Shown one piece after another: positions 1-7,088 of a DNA stretch of 17,267 nucleotides. The stretch comes from Chloroflexota bacterium (GTDB lineage Bacteria; Chloroflexota; Limnocylindria; Limnocylindrales; CSP1-4), in the NCBI GenBank assembly GCA_027346765.1, contig DAIERN010000007.1:1-17267 (forward strand), in the 5' to 3' direction. A model generated the notes under the pieces. That model was not told the DNA's origin and did no database searches. It saw only the letters and a list, made by a program, of their open reading frames with translations. A program made the position numbers and the translations under genes. The stretch's first letter is position 1. Each line of letters opens with the position of its first letter.

Positions 1-1
1 T

Positions 2-199
2 CCCAGGGACTTTTATTTCCATACAACCGATGCCTGTAACTTTCGCTGCAAATATTGTTACGCCGGGGCCGAGACAAAGGGGAAGAGCATAACCCCGGAG
101 CTGTTCAAGGTTATATTCGAGAAGGTCTTCCGGGATATCTACGGCCGCTCATTGACGGCGGACGACCTGCTGGAAGAGCAGTCAGCCCAAGTCGCATGA
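2..199 (+). CDS. Partial, apparently chimeric frame: radical-SAM motif fused to a PhnC-like C-terminus
   Basis: An open frame enters from the left edge and stops at 197-199 (65 residues visible). Its first half contains CNFRCKYC, the CxxxCxxC cluster-binding motif of radical SAM enzymes, with Cys codons at 35, 47 and 56, followed by a KGKSITPEL segment typical of the next helix. Its last 20 or so residues (VFRDIYGRSLTADDLLEEQ) instead look like the tail of a PhnC-type phosphonate ABC transporter ATPase, which fits the two phnE genes that follow. The stop overlaps the next start by ATGA, as elsewhere in the operon. The first 60 bases have 24 G/C, far below the roughly two-thirds GC of the neighbours. 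I infer a junction near 115-145, most likely an assembly artefact at a contig end, less likely a real recombination. Function cannot be assigned to the fusion. Confidence 0.6.
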   Translation, partial: PRDFYFHTTDACNFRCKYCYAGAETKGKSITPELFKVIFEKVFRDIYGRSLTADDLLEEQSAQVA

Positions 200-972
200 G
201 CTCTGCGATCAGGCCCGCGCGACCCCGCCGATCGCTGACTGTCCCGCTTGGCATAACTGCCGCGATCGCCCTGACCGTCTGGGCGTTCCTGGCCACGCAC
301 CTGTTCGACCGCTTCAGTCTCGCCCAATCGGGGACGATCTTCCGCGAGCTGCTCCAGCCTAATTGGGACTTCCTGCCGCGGACGGTGGGTCCGATGCTCG
401 AAACCATCCAGATCGCCGTCATCAGCTCGGCGATTGGGTGCGCGATCGCTTTGCCGGTCTCGTTCCTGGCGTCGCGGGTCACGACTCCTTCGCGGATTGT
501 GTTCTGGGTAGACCGCAACGTCCTGAACCTTATTCGCGCGCTGCCAGACCTGTTGTACGCCATGATCTTCGTTGCCGCGGTCAGCATCGGCCCGCTGGCG
601 GGCATTCTGGCGCTGACCTTCTTCAGCATTGGCGTCGTCGCGAAGCTGCTCTCCGAAACAGTGGACGGCATCGATCAGGGGCCGATCGAGGCGGCTCGCG
701 CCAGCGGGGCGACGGGCACGCAGGTCACCCGCACCGCCGTCCTGCCGCAGGTGCTACCGCATTTCGTCGCCTACTCGCTGTACGTATTCGAGCTCAACGT
801 GCGCGCCTCAACGGTGATCGGCATCGTCGGCGGTGGCGGGATCGGCAACGTCCTAAACACGCAGATGAAATTCTTCGACTGGGAAAATGTGGCGGTCGTC
901 ATTCTCGAGCTATTCATCCTGGTCATCCTCATTGAGCAGGTCTCGATCTCGCTGCGCCGGAGGCTCGTGTGA
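196..972 (+). CDS. phnE: PhnE-type phosphonate ABC transporter permease (first of two)
   Basis: Inner-membrane permease of a phosphonate/phosphite-type ABC importer, 258 residues from ATG 196. This start is chosen because ATGA overlaps the upstream stop; the open frame extends further left only as an out-of-frame shadow of the previous gene. A first membrane segment lies at about residues 15-35. The core starts at about 66 (ETIQIAVISSAIGCAIALPVS), with the RALPDLLYA segment at 114-122. The EAA coupling loop to the ATPase is at about 165-185 (EAARASGATGTQVTRTAVLP). It is followed by the family-typical FELNVRASTVIG and GGGGIG stretch at 198-217. The last helix ends in LRRRLV. The next gene starts inside its stop (GTGA), so the two permeases are probably translated together and form a heterodimer. 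Substrate is inferred from the family only; no binding protein is visible in the window. Confidence 0.9.
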   Translation: MSSAIRPARPRRSLTVPLGITAAIALTVWAFLATHLFDRFSLAQSGTIFRELLQPNWDFLPRTVGPMLETIQIAVISSAIGCAIALPVSFLASRVTTPSRIVFWVDRNVLNLIRALPDLLYAMIFVAAVSIGPLAGILALTFFSIGVVAKLLSETVDGIDQGPIEAARASGATGTQVTRTAVLPQVLPHFVAYSLYVFELNVRASTVIGIVGGGGIGNVLNTQMKFFDWENVAVVILELFILVILIEQVSISLRRRLV

Positions 973-1817
973 CAGGCACCAGCGAGCGGCCGGCGCGCCC
1001 CAGCCAGCGTGGCCGCAATGTCGCCACGCTGCTTGCCCTGGTCGTCTTTGTGTGGGCGGTCCTGAGCGTCGAAGCTGACTATTCCAAGCTGCTCGACCTG
1101 CCGGCCTCCCTCGCCGACAAGTTCGTGCGGATGTTCTTTCCGCCAGCCTTCGACAAATTCGACGAGTCGGTCGCAGCGATGATCGAGTCTCTCCAGATCG
1201 CGTGGCTGGGGACGATCATCGGCGCGGTGCTCTCGCTTCCATTGGGCTTCTTTGGCGCTAAGAATGTCACCTCGGGGCGTGTCAGCACGATCATGCGCCA
1301 GCTACTCAACGCAATCCGTGCGTTCCCGGAGATTGTGCTCGCATTCGTTTTCATGATTCCGATCGCCGGCCTGGGGGCGCCGGCAGGAGTGCTTGCCATC
1401 GGCGTCCACTCGATTGGCACCTTGGGCAAGTTGACAGCAGAGGTGATCGAGGGCATCGACACCGGGCCGGTGGAGGCCGCTCGAGCCACTGGTGCGGGCT
1501 CGCTCGCAGTGCAGCGCTGGGGAGTCCTGCCGCAGGTGCTGCCTGAGATCGCTGCCTTCTGGCTCTACCGTTTCGAGATCAACGTCCGCGCCTCGGCGAT
1601 CCTCGGCGTAATCGGTGCCGGCGGCATCGGGGGCATCCTTCAGAACTATCTCAGCTTCCGGCGTTGGGAGTTCGCCGGCATGGCAGTTCTGGTGGTCATC
1701 GTTGCGACGATGATGGTTGACTTCGTATCTGGTGCGCTGCGTCGTCGAATCATCGAGGGATCGCCGCGAGCGCGCGCGCTACGCGAAGAGCCGCTTACGG
1801 CCGACGCCACAGCATGA
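969..1817 (+). CDS. phnE: PhnE-type phosphonate ABC transporter permease (second of two)
   Basis: Second permease half, 282 residues, starting at GTG 969, which overlaps the previous stop by four bases. It is a diverged paralogue of its neighbour with the same order of landmarks: first membrane helix at about 18-34, a periplasmic insertion at about 36-68, ESLQIAWLGTIIGAVLSLPL at 73-92, RAFPEIVLAFVF at 117-128, the EAA loop at about 169-190 (EAARATGAGSLAVQRWGVLP), and FEINVRASAILGVIGAGGIG at 202-221. Paired PhnE1/PhnE2 permeases working with one PhnC and one PhnD are common in phosphonate and phosphite systems. The stop overlaps the ATG of the dGTPase gene (ATGA), so this transporter is physically coupled to nucleotide-degrading genes. 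The identity as a PhnE-family permease is secure; the transported compound is not. Confidence 0.9.
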   Translation: MTGTSERPARPSQRGRNVATLLALVVFVWAVLSVEADYSKLLDLPASLADKFVRMFFPPAFDKFDESVAAMIESLQIAWLGTIIGAVLSLPLGFFGAKNVTSGRVSTIMRQLLNAIRAFPEIVLAFVFMIPIAGLGAPAGVLAIGVHSIGTLGKLTAEVIEGIDTGPVEAARATGAGSLAVQRWGVLPQVLPEIAAFWLYRFEINVRASAILGVIGAGGIGGILQNYLSFRRWEFAGMAVLVVIVATMMVDFVSGALRRRIIEGSPRARALREEPLTADATA

Positions 1818-2839
1818 CTGGGGAGGCATTCATCCGGCGTACGCGCGAGGTGCGCGAGCGCGAGGAGCGCGACCAACTCGCGCCCCTGGCGACGCATTCG
1901 ACCGAAAGTCGCGGTCGCGTGCGTGACGAGCCACCCGACGACTACCGCACCGCGTTCGAGCGCGATCGCGACCGGATCATGCATTCAAAGGCGTTTCGCC
2001 GGCTGAAGCACAAGACGCAGGTGTTCATCAATCCCGAGGGCGATCACTTCGTCACCCGGCTGACGCACACCATCCAGGTCACCCAGATCGCCCGCGCCCT
2101 CGCCGCGGCGCTGAGCCTCAACGAGCCCCTGGCAGAAGCCATCGCTCTCGCCCATGACGTTGGCCACTCGCCGTTTGGCCATACCGGGGAGGACGCTCTG
2201 TCGCCGTACTTTTCCGGCCGCGGCTGGCACCACGCGGCCCAGAGCGTGCGCGTCTTCGAGGTTCTCGAGGATCTGAATCTGACGTGGGAAGTGCGCGATG
2301 GCATCCGCGCGCACACCTGGAGGATCGAACCGCCGCCCGCCACCCCGGAGGGTTTCTGCGTGCGCTACGCCGATCGCATCGCGTATCTGACGCACGATGC
2401 CCTCGACGCGGTTCGAGCGGGCGTGCTGACGCTGGACTCCTTCCCAGCGGACGTGAAGCGCCGCTTCGGCGAACCGGGCCGGCGCTGGATCGGCGAGATG
2501 ATCGTGGCCGTGATCGACGCGTCCATGGACGCGGGCGAAGTGACCATGGATAGCGAGTCGCTCGAGGTGATGAACGAGCTGCGTGAGTTCATGTTCGAGC
2601 GCGTCTACCTGTCCGATCAACAGGCGCCTCATCACCAGGCGGCGATGACGATCATCCGCCGCTTGGTGGGCTACTTCCTCGAGCAACCTGATGAGCTGCC
2701 GGCCAATTTCCGCGAGACAGATGCCGACGAGATCACCCAGGTGGTCGACTACGTTGCCGGCATGACCGACCGGTTTGCCATCGCTACCTATGAGCGGCTG
2801 TACGGGCCTTCGCCTATCCCTGCCTCAGCTATCAGCTGA
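1814..2839 (+). CDS. dgt: Deoxyguanosinetriphosphate triphosphohydrolase-like HD hydrolase
   Basis: Cytosolic dNTPase of the dGTPase family, 341 residues; the family reaction is dNTP to deoxynucleoside plus triphosphate. HD-domain metal ligands are visible: H85 in TRLTHT, H114-D115 in AHDVGHSPFGH, and D187 in RYADRIAYLTHD. H118 and H123 of the same loop and the HHAAQSVRV motif at 139-147 are also typical of the family. The SKAFRRLKHKTQVF block at 58-71 is strongly conserved in family members. Length fits the short non-E. coli type (about 330-400 residues). ATG 1814 is chosen for the ATGA overlap with phnE; the charged N-terminus with REREERDQLAP is also usual in this group. The following gene starts at TGATG and encodes a deoxynucleotidase, so two enzymes of deoxynucleotide breakdown sit together. 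Whether it prefers dGTP, other dNTPs or needs allosteric activation cannot be read from sequence. Confidence 0.9.
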   Translation: MTGEAFIRRTREVREREERDQLAPLATHSTESRGRVRDEPPDDYRTAFERDRDRIMHSKAFRRLKHKTQVFINPEGDHFVTRLTHTIQVTQIARALAAALSLNEPLAEAIALAHDVGHSPFGHTGEDALSPYFSGRGWHHAAQSVRVFEVLEDLNLTWEVRDGIRAHTWRIEPPPATPEGFCVRYADRIAYLTHDALDAVRAGVLTLDSFPADVKRRFGEPGRRWIGEMIVAVIDASMDAGEVTMDSESLEVMNELREFMFERVYLSDQQAPHHQAAMTIIRRLVGYFLEQPDELPANFRETDADEITQVVDYVAGMTDRFAIATYERLYGPSPIPASAIS

Positions 2840-3444
2840 TGGAGACCCACGTTGAAAGGCTGCGCCTGGGGATCGACCTCGATGGCGTGGTGGCCGACTT
2901 CAACACCGGCTGGATGGAGCGCTATAACCGCGACTTCGGCGCTGACCTGCACCACTCGCAGGTGGTTCGCTGGGATGGCCTGCACAAGCTGACTCACTTC
3001 CCAACCATGGACTCATTCTGGGAGTGGGCCCGCGCGGGTTCGACGAGCATCTTCCGTGACCTGCCCGTGTTCGAGGGCGCGGTCGAAACGATGACAAATC
3101 TGGCGCGCGAGCACCGCATCGTGATCATCAGCTCGAAGTTCGACTGGTCGATTCCGGACACGCTCGAATGGATGGGCCAGCACCGCGTCCCGGCGCGCGA
3201 GATCCACTTCGTGTGGGACAAGACGAGCGTGCCGTGCGACGTATACCTCGAGGATGCGCCCCACAACCTCGAGGCGCTCGTGTCCAAGCACCCCGACTCG
3301 CTCGTGTGCCGCATGGTCCGGCCGTGGAACGAAGCGCTCGAAGGAGCCACGGACGTTACCGACTGGACTGCATTCCGGGAGGCCGTCCTGGCATGGGAGC
3401 AAACGCATCGCCCCGTAGAGGACGCCGGCCTGCCGCGGTCGTGA
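2839..3444 (+). CDS. 5'(3')-deoxyribonucleotidase-like HAD phosphatase
   Basis: HAD-superfamily phosphatase of the NT5C type (cytosolic 5',3'-deoxyribonucleotidase), 201 residues. Motif I is DLDGVVADF with the nucleophile at D13 and the acid/base at D15. Motif II is IVIISSK around S98-S99. The motif III lysine is probably K128 in WDKTS, and the motif IV acid is probably D139 in YLEDAPHN. The cap inserted after motif I is short and helical, as in this family. The expected reaction is deoxynucleoside monophosphate to deoxynucleoside plus phosphate. It starts at ATG 2839 within TGATG, with no convincing Shine-Dalgarno sequence, so translation is probably coupled to the dGTPase gene. It is the last member of the transporter/dGTPase operon; the next gene follows after 30 bases with its own promoter. 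A broader sugar-phosphate or nucleotide phosphatase role is possible. Confidence 0.78.
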   Translation: METHVERLRLGIDLDGVVADFNTGWMERYNRDFGADLHHSQVVRWDGLHKLTHFPTMDSFWEWARAGSTSIFRDLPVFEGAVETMTNLAREHRIVIISSKFDWSIPDTLEWMGQHRVPAREIHFVWDKTSVPCDVYLEDAPHNLEALVSKHPDSLVCRMVRPWNEALEGATDVTDWTAFREAVLAWEQTHRPVEDAGLPRS

Positions 3445-3461
3445 GAAGCGGCCACCCGGCC

Positions 3462-3474
3462 TACCATTGCGTCG
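3462..3474 (+). promoter_or_regulatory. Probable leaderless promoter -10 box (TACCAT)
   Basis: TACCAT at 3462-3467 lies seven bases before ATG 3475, with no Shine-Dalgarno sequence between. Transcription would start at or next to the A of the start codon. No clear -35 hexamer is seen. The same arrangement recurs before four other genes in this window. Confidence 0.5.
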
Positions 3475-4425
3475 ATGACTGATCTGAAACTGGGAATACT
3501 GCTCTGGAACCAGGCGACCGATTGGCCGGCATACGAACAAGCGGCGCGCAAGGTCGACGAGCTGGGCTACGAACACCTCTGGGCGTGGGACCACCTGCAC
3601 GCCATCTTCGGTGAGCCGCAGCAGGACTTCTTCGAGGGCTGGCTGAGCCTTGCCGCGTGGGCGAAAGTGACGAGGTCGGTCAGGCTGGGGCTGTTGGTCG
3701 GTGCCATCCCGTTCCGGAATCCTGGGCTGGTGGCCAAGATGGCCACGACCCTCGACCACATCAGCGGCGGCCGCGCCATCCTCGGTCTGGGAGGAGCCTG
3801 GTTCGAGTACGAGCACACCGCCCATGGCATCGACTTCGGGCGCAGCCCGGGCGAGCGTCTGACCTGGCTCGACGAGGCCGTCGGCGACATCCGGCGGCTG
3901 CTCGACGGGGACACGGTCACGTCTCCGGAAACAGGCCACTTCCAGATGCGCGAGCTGCGCCAGGAGCCGCTGCCGGTTCAGAAGCGGCTGCCGATCATGA
4001 TCGGCGGGTCGGGCGAGAAGAAGACTCTGCGCACCGTCGCCAAATACGCCGACATGTGGAACGGCATGGGCCCGACAGAGAAGATGGCCCACAAGGTCGA
4101 GGTCTTGCGCGAGCACTGCGCGGCGGTCGGGCGCGACCCCAATGAGATCGAGTTCACGCTGGGCTGCAAGCCCATCATCCGCGACACGGAGGCAGAGGCG
4201 CGCAAGGTCTGGGCAGAGCTGATGGCGCACAACCAGACGCCGATGAGCGACGTCGAGGATGACTCGACCTTCTGGCCGGGCACGCCGCAGCAGATCGCCG
4301 ATCGGCTGCTCGAGGTGAAGCCGCTCGGCTTCAACACGGCGATCGCCGAGATCCCGGCGCCATTCGACCCAGAGACGCTCGAGCGCTTCATCGGCGAGGT
4401 GAAGCCGCTCGTCGACCGCGGCTAA
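3475..4425 (+). CDS. LLM-class flavin/F420-dependent oxidoreductase
   Basis: Luciferase-like monooxygenase superfamily TIM-barrel protein, 316 residues, expected to be cytosolic and to use reduced F420 or FMNH2. Visible landmarks are LKLGILLWNQATDWP at 4-18, GYEHLWAWDHLH at about 32-43, the VRLGLLVGAIPFRNPGLVAK strand and loop, the family-typical ISGGRAILGLGGAW near 95-108, and LPIMIGGSGEKKTLRTVA around 173-190. The last part resembles the region that grips the cofactor phosphate in F420 members. The closest group by eye is the Rv1855c-like F420 oxidoreductases. A flavin reductase follows after 14 bases, which is the classic partner of FMNH2-dependent monooxygenases, so the cofactor is uncertain. 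Substrate is unknown. The neighbouring EthD, hydrolase and crotonase genes point to catabolism of an organic compound. Confidence 0.85.
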   Translation: MTDLKLGILLWNQATDWPAYEQAARKVDELGYEHLWAWDHLHAIFGEPQQDFFEGWLSLAAWAKVTRSVRLGLLVGAIPFRNPGLVAKMATTLDHISGGRAILGLGGAWFEYEHTAHGIDFGRSPGERLTWLDEAVGDIRRLLDGDTVTSPETGHFQMRELRQEPLPVQKRLPIMIGGSGEKKTLRTVAKYADMWNGMGPTEKMAHKVEVLREHCAAVGRDPNEIEFTLGCKPIIRDTEAEARKVWAELMAHNQTPMSDVEDDSTFWPGTPQQIADRLLEVKPLGFNTAIAEIPAPFDPETLERFIGEVKPLVDRG

Positions 4426-4439
4426 TAGACTCGAGGCAA
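4426..4439 (+). promoter_or_regulatory. Possible -10 box (TAGACT) in the gap before the flavin reductase
   Basis: TAGACT at 4426-4431 begins directly after the stop codon of the previous gene and lies eight bases before ATG 4440. It could drive a leaderless transcript. A GAGG at 4433-4436 is only three bases from the start, too close for a good ribosome binding site. Readthrough from the upstream gene is equally plausible. Confidence 0.35.
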
Positions 4440-5003
4440 ATGGCGACGCTCGAACCAGCCGGTGTTGATGCACAGGACTACCGCGAGGTCCTGACGCGCT
4501 TCGCGACCGGTGTCACCGTCGTCACCACGATCGAGGAAACCGCGGACGGCTCGCTGCCGTGGGGCACGACTGTCAACTCTTTCACCGGCATATCGCTCAA
4601 CCCGCCGCTGGTGATGGTGTCGATCGGCCATGAGCGCTCCATCCGGCCCATCATCGAGCGAACGGGCCGCTTTGGCGTGAACATCCTGGGCGAGGATTCG
4701 CAGGCGATCTCTGACTGCTTCGCCGGAGCCCCGTCGCCGCTGCCGCGCTCGGCGTTCTGCAACGCTCCTTATGCCCTGGGCGAGGCCGGCCTACCCGTGC
4801 TCGATGCGGCGGTGGCGTATCTCGCGTGCGATGTCGAGCAGGTGATCGAGGCGGGTGACCACACGATGTATTTGGGCAAAGTGGTCGAGACCGGCTGTCG
4901 CGATGAGGTCGGCTGGCCGTTGCTCTACTTCCGACGGCGCTACCTGTCGATCGAGCGCGCGCAGACCCCGGACCTGCGGGGCAAGCCAGACACGCTGCGC
5001 TAG
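4440..5003 (+). CDS. Flavin reductase-like FMN-binding split-barrel protein
   Basis: A 187-residue member of the flavin reductase domain family, the NAD(P)H:FMN reductases that feed reduced flavin to two-component monooxygenases. Characteristic segments are YREVLTRFATGVTVVTT at 14-30, WGTTVNSFTGISLNPPLVMV at 41-60 (the flavin-binding strand and loop), and GRFGVNILGEDSQAISDCFAG at 76-96. The later HTMYLGKVVE strand and the LLYFRRRYLSI end are also typical. Length fits the small single-domain form. It sits 14 bases after the luciferase-like oxidoreductase, suggesting that it supplies FMNH2 to that enzyme. If that enzyme instead uses F420, this protein could serve another oxygenase or act as a flavin-dependent reductase itself. 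It is followed after 18 bases by an alpha/beta hydrolase. Confidence 0.85.
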   Translation: MATLEPAGVDAQDYREVLTRFATGVTVVTTIEETADGSLPWGTTVNSFTGISLNPPLVMVSIGHERSIRPIIERTGRFGVNILGEDSQAISDCFAGAPSPLPRSAFCNAPYALGEAGLPVLDAAVAYLACDVEQVIEAGDHTMYLGKVVETGCRDEVGWPLLYFRRRYLSIERAQTPDLRGKPDTLR

Positions 5004-5021
5004 GGCGGCCGCGTCACAACC

Positions 5022-5930
5022 GTGCCACACGTCCGCGCCAACGGGATCGACGTCCACTACACCGTGGAGGGCGCCGGGCCGCCGCTGATCATGCTCCACG
5101 GCGCGACCTCCTCCGCGGTAGAAGACTGGGCCGCGCAGCGGCCGCTCTTCAAGAAGGCGTTTCGCATCTATCTCGTCGACGCGCGCGGCCATGGTGGGAC
5201 GAAGTGGGACGTGCGCGACGGGTTCAGCCGCGACATGCTGGTCGACGACCTGCTCGCTTTTGTCGACGCGCTGGATCTCGCGACTTTCCACATCGTCGCG
5301 TTCTCGATGGGCGCCATGACGGCCCTGACCTTCGCGACGCGCTACCCGGAGCGACTGCGCACGGCGATCATCTGCGGCATCGACGTCCTGCGCGAGCCGC
5401 GCACCAGCGTTGCGCGTCGACTGATGGATCCGGACCGCATCGAACGCGACGAACCGGCTTGGGCGGCGCGGCTCGAGAAGCGCCACGGGCCGGTCCAGGG
5501 CGAGGGCGCGTGGAAGGACCTGTTGCGCGCCATCAGCACGGACGTCGGCGAAGCGGCGCTGCTCACCCCGGCGAACCTGCGCCGCGCCCGGCTGCCCATC
5601 CTGCTGGCCTACGGCGACCGCGATGTGTTTGTTCCGACTGACCACGCGGTTGCGATCTACCGTCAACTGCCCGATGCGCGACTCTTGATTGCACCTGACA
5701 CGCCCCACCAGGTGATGGTCAGCCAACCGGCGCTCTTTAACCAGGCAGCCGCGGTGTTCTACCGTTCGACTGAGCAGATCGCGCGCGAGCGAGCCGAGCT
5801 CGGCGGCCGCGCGGTGTCAATGCGTCAGCGGCGAGAAGCCGAAGGCGCGACGCTGTGGGACCCGGCGGCGGTGGCCCAACGGAAATTGGAACAGGGCACT
5901 CAGGAATCGGACCCATTCAGCAAGTGGTAG
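5022..5930 (+). CDS. Alpha/beta-fold hydrolase
   Basis: Cytosolic alpha/beta hydrolase, 302 residues from GTG 5022, a start fixed by the family-typical opening HVRANGIDVHYTVEGAGPP. The oxyanion HG is at 26-27 (LIMLHGATSS), and the DARGHGGTKWD loop is at 53-63. The nucleophile elbow is AFSMG with Ser95; its first glycine is replaced by alanine, a common variant. The acid is the Asp in YGDRDVFVP and the histidine is in APDTPHQVM, completing the triad. After the fold the protein carries a charged tail of roughly 45 residues (ARERAELGGRAVSMRQRREA and onward) that most relatives lack; its role is unknown. Position between a flavin reductase and an EthD-like gene suggests hydrolysis of an ester, lactone or C-C bond made by the oxygenase step. 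The specific reaction cannot be named. Confidence 0.85.
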   Translation: MPHVRANGIDVHYTVEGAGPPLIMLHGATSSAVEDWAAQRPLFKKAFRIYLVDARGHGGTKWDVRDGFSRDMLVDDLLAFVDALDLATFHIVAFSMGAMTALTFATRYPERLRTAIICGIDVLREPRTSVARRLMDPDRIERDEPAWAARLEKRHGPVQGEGAWKDLLRAISTDVGEAALLTPANLRRARLPILLAYGDRDVFVPTDHAVAIYRQLPDARLLIAPDTPHQVMVSQPALFNQAAAVFYRSTEQIARERAELGGRAVSMRQRREAEGATLWDPAAVAQRKLEQGTQESDPFSKW

Positions 5931-5964
5931 TGCAAGTGGTAACAAGACCCGTGGAGACGAGACG

Positions 5965-6285
5965 ATGACGGCAACACTGCTGGCTGTTTTCAAGCGGCCT
6001 GAGGGCGGCGACGACGCCATGGAAGAGTTTATGCAGCGCTATCTCGACGAGCACATGCCGCTCATCGAGAAGGTGCCAGGCCTGCGATCGAGCGTCGTCG
6101 AGCGGGTCAACCACCACTACGCCGGCGACGACATCGTCATCGTGACTCGGATGGAGTTCGACGATGACGAGGCCCTTCAGGCGGGTATGGCAAGCGACGA
6201 GATGCGCGTCGCGGGGCGCAACCTGCGCGACATAGCGCCGGGCCTGCTGACGCTGGTGGCGCTCGACGAGGAACCTGTCTCGTGA
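5965..6285 (+). CDS. EthD-family dimeric alpha/beta-barrel protein
   Basis: A 106-residue protein of the EthD type, small ferredoxin-fold dimers often found in gene clusters for degradation of ethers and ring compounds. Visible are the first strand ATLLAVFKRPEGG, the helix with YLDEHMPLIEKVPGLRSSVV at about 31-50 (the H-x-P...PGL signature), a strand DIVIVTRMEF, and a helix with SDEMRVAGRNLRDIAPG. The start at ATG 5965 is supported by a GGAG at 5953-5956, eight bases upstream, one of the few recognisable Shine-Dalgarno sequences here. EthD proteins have no firmly known catalytic role; some relatives are monooxygenases or bind aromatic products. Its stop overlaps the GTG of the next crotonase, so the two are probably coupled. 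Confidence 0.75.
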   Translation: MTATLLAVFKRPEGGDDAMEEFMQRYLDEHMPLIEKVPGLRSSVVERVNHHYAGDDIVIVTRMEFDDDEALQAGMASDEMRVAGRNLRDIAPGLLTLVALDEEPVS

Positions 6286-7088
6286 CCGTCGAGTACACAG
6301 TTTCGGACCGCATTGCGACCGTCCGACTGAACCGGCCGGAGGTCTTCAACGCGCTCGACCGACCCACCCTGGAGGCCATCCGGGATTCTTTCCGGGCCGC
6401 CTCGGCCGACCACTCGGTGGGCGTTGTCGTGCTCACGGGTACCGGCGAGAAAGCGTTCTGCACCGGCGCGGACCTCGATGAGCAGCAGGCCTTCCTCGCG
6501 CGGCCCAATGACTACTGGGATTGGATGGGCCGCTTCATTGAGGCCATCGAGTCGATCAAGGACTGCGCCAAGCCCGTCGTCGCGCGCCTCAACGGCATGG
6601 TCGTGGGCGGCGGCAACGAGCTCAACATCGCGTGCGACCTGGCGGTCGCGGCTGACGACATCTTCATTCGCCACGTCGGGCCGTCGCGTGGCTCGTTGCC
6701 GGCCGGCGGCGCCACCCAGTGGATGCCGCTGTTGATCGGGGATCGCCGCGCCCGCGAGGTGCTGTTGCTCAACCGCCCAGTGCCGGCGGCCACAGCGCTG
6801 GAGTGGGGTTGGGTCAACCGGGTCGTGCCGCGGGCCGAGCTTGATGGCGCGGTGGCGGACTACTGCCAGGAGCTGCTGGCCAAGATGCCGGAGATCGTCC
6901 GCGCCACCCGGGTACAGCTCAACTACTGGAAGAACCAGGCCTGGGGTGACACGGTCCAGATGGCGCGCGAGTGGCTCACTGTCCACGCCGCGTCCGCGGA
7001 AGTCGCGGAAGGTCTCGCGTCCTTCCACGAGAAGCGCCCGCCCAACTACGAGAAGCTCCGGACCGATATCGAGGATGCCGGGAAGTGA
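6282..7088 (+). CDS. Crotonase-family protein, BamA/Oah-like, lacking one catalytic Glu
   Basis: Crotonase-fold acyl-CoA enzyme, 268 residues, GTG start in a GTGA overlap with the EthD gene. The oxyanion-hole strands are present (EKAFCTGADLDE at 56-67, GMVVGGGNELNIACD at 105-119). Glu113 matches the first catalytic glutamate of enoyl-CoA hydratase. The second one, normally in the GQPEI motif, is replaced: the segment reads RHVGPSRGSLPAGGATQWMP (130-149), placing glycine 133 there. From memory, a GP..GS...GGAT pattern and the preceding KAFCTG and NGM.GGG.E are shared with 6-oxocyclohex-1-enecarbonyl-CoA hydrolases (BamA/Oah); related GP..GS motifs occur in MenB. BamA is about 375 residues with an internal insertion that is absent here. 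I infer a hydrolase or retro-Claisen-type activity on a cyclic acyl-CoA or diketone rather than simple hydration, but this is not proven. Confidence 0.8.
   Translation: MTVEYTVSDRIATVRLNRPEVFNALDRPTLEAIRDSFRAASADHSVGVVVLTGTGEKAFCTGADLDEQQAFLARPNDYWDWMGRFIEAIESIKDCAKPVVARLNGMVVGGGNELNIACDLAVAADDIFIRHVGPSRGSLPAGGATQWMPLLIGDRRAREVLLLNRPVPAATALEWGWVNRVVPRAELDGAVADYCQELLAKMPEIVRATRVQLNYWKNQAWGDTVQMAREWLTVHAASAEVAEGLASFHEKRPPNYEKLRTDIEDAGK

Noticed and set aside
55..195. N-terminal extension of the first phnE back to position 55
   Set aside because: It reads the upstream radical-SAM/PhnC-like frame out of phase. ATG 196 gives the family length and the ATGA overlap used throughout the operon.
1985..2686. 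Long minus-strand open frame (233 codons) opposite the dGTPase gene
   Set aside because: High GC removes stop codons on the opposite strand. The plus strand carries the full HD motif set, and the minus product has no recognisable motif.
3013..4473. Minus-strand open frame of 486 codons opposite the nucleotidase and LLM genes
   Set aside because: It spans two clear plus-strand genes and the gap between them. Its product is Arg/His/Leu-biased with no domain, a usual GC-rich shadow.
4791..5726. Minus-strand open frame (311 codons) opposite the alpha/beta hydrolase
   Set aside because: The plus strand has an intact hydrolase triad; the reverse product is low-information and Arg/Asp-rich.
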